IMG/VR virus record: IMGVR_UViG_3300012000_000008
Coordinates: 1-64,000 of that record
From: a virus
Strand: one strand, 5' to 3'
Length of the DNA stretch: 64,000 bases
Positions 61,490 through 64,000 of this stretch are shown here, piece after piece (position 1 is the stretch's first letter; every line of letters begins with the position of its first letter). The translations under genes and the position numbers were made by a program. The notes below the pieces were generated by a model. It was not told the DNA's origin. It made no database searches and saw only the letters and a program-made list of their open reading frames with translations.

Positions 61490-61750
61490 ATGGCAGATAA
61501 CATTACATACACTTACGTAGACAATTTTCAAACCCGTATTTTTAACAGTTTTGTTAATTTAACCAAAGCTAATCCTACTGCTTATCCTGCTATTTCTTCT
61601 GTAAAATATGAATACAATGACACAGCACTAGGTGGCTCTAATGTGCCTGTTTTAACAGCAGTTTACATATATGATCAGTGGGCATTCCGTGTGGCATCGC
61701 TATCTGGATTTAGCACAGCTGGTGGCTTGCAGACACCTTATGGCCCATAA
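61490..61750 (+). CDS. Small protein of unknown function
   Basis: 86 residues; resembles the N-terminus of the neighbouring large surface protein (KYEYNDTALGG versus KWEYADSSTAS), so it may be a related or accessory virion piece. Divergent promoter shared with that gene. Confidence 0.6.
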   Translation: MADNITYTYVDNFQTRIFNSFVNLTKANPTAYPAISSVKYEYNDTALGGSNVPVLTAVYIYDQWAFRVASLSGFSTAGGLQTPYGP

Positions 61751-61785
61751 GTTGCACTAGTATATTTTTCATATATAATGATTGT

Positions 61786-61932
61786 ATGGCTGGCAAAGGA
61801 TCTAAACCTCGTCCTGTAAAGAAAAAGACATTTGATAATAACTTTGATCAAATTAACTGGTCAACTGTTCAGAATCAACAAGTTAGAAACTTTGTATCCA
61901 AAAAAGGCAAAAAGATTTACAAATATTCTTGA
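61786..61932 (+). CDS. Small conserved phage protein, MAGKGSKPR family
   Basis: 48 residues beginning MAGKGSKPRPVKKKTFDNNFDQINW. Very similar short openings (M-A-x-K-G-S-K-P-R-x-V) are common in many phages. Basic. Function unknown. Confidence 0.75.
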   Translation: MAGKGSKPRPVKKKTFDNNFDQINWSTVQNQQVRNFVSKKGKKIYKYS

Positions 61933-61963
61933 CAGCAGCCATTGTTTCCGTTACAATAGTATT

Positions 61964-62257
61964 ATGAAATTGACACCTGAAGCTGAGCAGTACTTGGATA
62001 CTCTGGAAATGCTATCCAAATCTTTTGATTTCTATGAGATGGAGAGCCGCAAGCTAGATAAAGAAGCAGCAGGCTTGGAGTTTCAAGCTGATGGTGAAGA
62101 TTTTGCTGCAAAACTAGAAAAAGTTGATAAGAAAATGGAAGAACTGTATGTGCGTTACACAAAAGACCGTAAAATTTATTTGGATACCATTCAACAAGTA
62201 AAGAATTATTTCTTCAACAAATATGGGGTAGTTCTGGACCTGGACGAATACAAATAA
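61964..62257 (+). CDS. Small coiled-coil protein
   Basis: 97 residues, charged helices (EAGLEFQADGED, KVDKKMEELYVRYTKDRKIYLDTIQQVKNYFFNKYG). A paralogue lies at 62831, on the other side of the split tRNA. The stop overlaps the next ATG (TAATG). Confidence 0.65.
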   Translation: MKLTPEAEQYLDTLEMLSKSFDFYEMESRKLDKEAAGLEFQADGEDFAAKLEKVDKKMEELYVRYTKDRKIYLDTIQQVKNYFFNKYGVVLDLDEYK

Positions 62258-62568
62258 TGCCCTGGAAAAGAATTAAACAAGGCGCTCCCTTCACTTTTCA
62301 AGAGCTAGTCTTCTTCTCACCTCGTCAATTTGATACTCCTGTAGAACTAGAAGAAAAAGAATTCATTTTTCGTCTCAAAGTGTGTGTAAATTCTGGACGT
62401 TGCTTCACAGGTCCTTTTTATGATGATGTGGCCGGTGAAGAAGAAATAACTAGTAAAGAATTTAAAAATCTCATGGACATGGTACACAGTACCCCTGGCA
62501 TTATTATAACAGGCAAAGAGTATGTGAGGTATGATGACTATGGGGGTTTAAAAAAGATTTACGGGTAG
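62257..62568 (+). CDS. Small protein of unknown function
   Basis: 103 residues, no motif recognised. The stop is 2 nt before tRNA-Leu, so the tRNA is cut from a longer transcript. Confidence 0.6.
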   Translation: MPWKRIKQGAPFTFQELVFFSPRQFDTPVELEEKEFIFRLKVCVNSGRCFTGPFYDDVAGEEEITSKEFKNLMDMVHSTPGIIITGKEYVRYDDYGGLKKIYG

Positions 62569-62570
62569 AT

Positions 62571-62821
62571 GGCCCAGTAGTCCAACGGCAGAGACAAACG
62601 ACTTTATTTGGAGTCCTTACATAGGAATATGTATGAAAAAAGCTGTAAATTCGGTGAACGCTTAACTGCCAATACCGAGCCAAACCTATAGGGAGGTGTA
62701 GAGACTATAATCAGCTACTCAGAACGGGTAAAGGTATAGTCCAGACCACAAACATAATGGTAGCGAAAGCTATAGTGGTAAGAAAATCGTTCAAGTGTCA
62801 GTTCGAGTCTGACCTGGGCCA
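62571..62821 (+). tRNA. tRNA-Leu(UAA)-like, split by a group I intron
   Basis: Exons 62571-62604 and 62783-62821 join to a 73-nt class I tRNA: acceptor GGCCCAG/CTGGGCC, A73, anticodon stem AACGA/TCGTT, loop CTT+AAAA with anticodon UAA after splicing, T-arm GTCAG-TTCGAGT-CTGAC. No long variable arm, although bacterial Leu tRNAs have one. If the intron ended one base differently the anticodon would be UUA (ochre suppressor), but the 3' G rule favours UAA. Confidence 0.8.
62605..62782 (+). ncRNA. Group I intron (178 nt, no ORF)
   Basis: P1: exon end GACTT pairs GAGTC (62611-62615) with U-G at the splice site. P7: GACTATA (62703-62709)/TATAGTC (62735-62741). The intron ends in G (62782). It inserts after U34, the position of cyanobacterial and plastid tRNA-Leu(UAA) introns. 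No endonuclease inside. Confidence 0.85.
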
Positions 62822-62830
62822 TAATATTTT

Positions 62831-63118
62831 ATGAGCATAGACAATATATTAAAACAAATCATTGGACATCAGAAGATGTTTGCATGGATTATCAAAGAAA
62901 CAGAAAAAATCTTTAAAAAGATTGTGGATTTGGAAACAAAACAATTTGATGCTAAAAAATATGAAAAGCTCAGAGACATGCTCATAGAATTGCAGTTAAG
63001 ATATCAGCAAGATAGAATACAATATCAAAAATCTTTTAAACTCTTAAAAAAGACATTCAAAGAAAATTACGGCATTAACATTGTAGCTTTATTAGAAAGT
63101 GATATTGGTGCAAAATGA
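62831..63118 (+). CDS. Small coiled-coil protein, paralogue of 61964
   Basis: 95 residues with the same plan as 61964: charged helices, then ELQLRYQQDRIQYQKSFKLLKKTFKENYGI, where both proteins have R-Y-x-(K/Q)-D-R near the middle. The pair suggests a local duplication. Confidence 0.65.
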   Translation: MSIDNILKQIIGHQKMFAWIIKETEKIFKKIVDLETKQFDAKKYEKLRDMLIELQLRYQQDRIQYQKSFKLLKKTFKENYGINIVALLESDIGAK

Positions 63119-63152
63119 TGGCATTACTCTGTAAGCATAGTATAATACTAGT

Positions 63153-63353
63153 ATGAAATTGACAGATCTTATGGACAAAAAAATATTGTTTGTTCATTTT
63201 CCTGTGTCTAAGCATGCAGTCATTGAAGGAACAGTAAAAGAATTATCGCCTTCTAAAAATTTTGTAAAAATAAATAATGATTGGTATTTGATTGAAAATA
63301 TCAGGATTCTGGAATTATTTTCTGATGATAAGAAGAAATTAGGCTTTAGCTAA
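63153..63353 (+). CDS. Small protein of unknown function
   Basis: 66 residues: ILFVHFPVSKHAVIEGTVKELSPSKNFVKI looks like a small beta-barrel (SH3- or KOW-like), which would fit RNA or protein binding. TATAAT is 12 nt upstream. Overlaps the glycosyltransferase on the other strand by 15 nt. Confidence 0.55.
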   Translation: MKLTDLMDKKILFVHFPVSKHAVIEGTVKELSPSKNFVKINNDWYLIENIRILELFSDDKKKLGFS

Positions 63354-64000
63354 TTCATTGTCCGCATAATTATAAAAATGTTTGTATGCATGCAAAAAGG
63401 CCACATCTGCTTGTTCATGCATGGGCACAGTCCATCCACTCTTGTCAAACCAATTGCCCTGATTTTTTGAATCATATTGTGCCCAGTCTGCCCAAATTCC
63501 TGTTTTTAGATTAGCATGTTGAAATACGAAACTTAAACTAGCATCTGACCATTCAACAGGCCTGGTGTCCAGTGCATAAATTTCATTCCAATTAATGTTT
63601 TTTATGTTTTTAAAGGCTTGAATAAAGCTGGTTCTTTTGAAAATAGTACCACCGCATGCACCATAGCTTTGCAAAGAACCATTTCTATTCCAATGATTTC
63701 TTGTGTTCTTGTTTTCATTGTGTAGATTGCATAAAAAATTAAAAAGCTCAGGCTTCCACAATGGTCCATTGGCCCCTTCCAAATCAAGATCAGGGTATTT
63801 TGCTATACGTCTCTTGCACCAAACATCATCTTCAAACAAAATTATGTAATCTGTGTCGTTCAAATAACCTGTACAAGAGGCATATATTCTTTCCAACCAT
63901 TTCAAATTTGTCTCTAAGTTGTGTACAGGCCGGCCAAAATGCTTTGAGCTAATACCTGATTGATTGATCTGTGTTAAATTGACGGAAAATTTTTCTTTAA
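63339..64000 (-). CDS. GT-A-like glycosyltransferase (5' partial)
   Basis: The frame is open to the window edge; a TTG at 63905 is not the start because about 31 in-frame codons precede it. 219 residues are visible: YIILFEDDVWCKRRI has the E-D-D-V metal motif, then LKWLERIYASC. It resembles glycosyltransferases with a DxD-like core. Start, donor and acceptor are outside the window or unknown. Confidence 0.55.
   Translation of the reverse strand, partial: KEKFSVNLTQINQSGISSKHFGRPVHNLETNLKWLERIYASCTGYLNDTDYIILFEDDVWCKRRIAKYPDLDLEGANGPLWKPELFNFLCNLHNENKNTRNHWNRNGSLQSYGACGGTIFKRTSFIQAFKNIKNINWNEIYALDTRPVEWSDASLSFVFQHANLKTGIWADWAQYDSKNQGNWFDKSGWTVPMHEQADVAFLHAYKHFYNYADNELAKA

Noticed and set aside
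62571-62821. Ochre suppressor tRNA (anticodon UUA)
   Set aside because: It needs the intron to begin one base later and end without the terminal G; the P1 pairing and the 3' G rule give UAA instead.
63339-63905. A complete minus-strand gene starting at TTG 63905
   Set aside because: The frame stays open upstream to base 64000, so the start lies outside the window.

Overview
The window is a piece of an AT-rich genome of a tailed double-stranded DNA phage, most likely a large T4-like myovirus of the kind seen in aquatic metagenomes. The evidence is T4-type baseplate genes (gp25-, gp6-, gp53-, hub- and tube-cap-like), a clamp-loader ATPase the same length as T4 gp44, a T4-like late promoter octamer in front of many genes, a tRNA set, and very tight packing with overlapping start and stop codons. 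The host cannot be named from the sequence. Family calls are recognised by eye; no database search was run.

Layout. 1-4970: baseplate and tail genes; the first is cut by the window edge. 4936-7461: a terminase-small-subunit-like gene (minus), dUTPase, clamp-loader subunit and an unknown minus-strand gene. 7523-9867: gp25- and gp6-like wedge proteins. 9867-28393: a run of very large virion adhesins and fibres (PKD plus beta-propeller, leucine-rich repeats plus lectin-like, LamG-like, and a fibre ending in an S74 chaperone domain). 28386-40132: a glycan island on alternating strands with glycosyltransferases (GT31-, GT8- and other GT-A-like), a GNAT enzyme, a short DegT-like protein, an asparagine-synthase-like amidotransferase, a sugar epimerase, a radical SAM enzyme, a sugar nucleotidyltransferase, a cupin and a PIG-L deacetylase. 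40212-44177: small genes, a PD-(D/E)XK nuclease and dCMP deaminase. 44196-45920: tRNA Glu, Tyr, Asn, Thr, Gln and Arg, with a GDP-mannose 3,5-epimerase-like gene. 45953-48033: lysis cassette. 48254-48657: a complete tmRNA. 48681-64000: sulfotransferase, more glycosyltransferases, a 32-unit repeat fibre, a proline-threonine repeat protein, small genes, an HNH endonuclease, a conserved surface protein, and a tRNA split by a group I intron.

How it fits together. The tail genes build the baseplate and a large receptor-binding array, and the sugar genes could make or decorate surface glycans of host or virion. Two promoter classes are visible: extended -10 elements (TGnTATAAT) before the tRNA cluster and before one small gene with unusual codon use, and a late-type ATAAATAA element that sits a near-constant 4 nt before start codons, which predicts leaderless late mRNAs. 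The most unusual items are that promoter/start geometry, the tmRNA with a long protein-like tag frame, tRNAs whose anticodon does not match their structural class, the autonomous codon-biased small gene at 57766, and convergent genes that share a TTAA stop.
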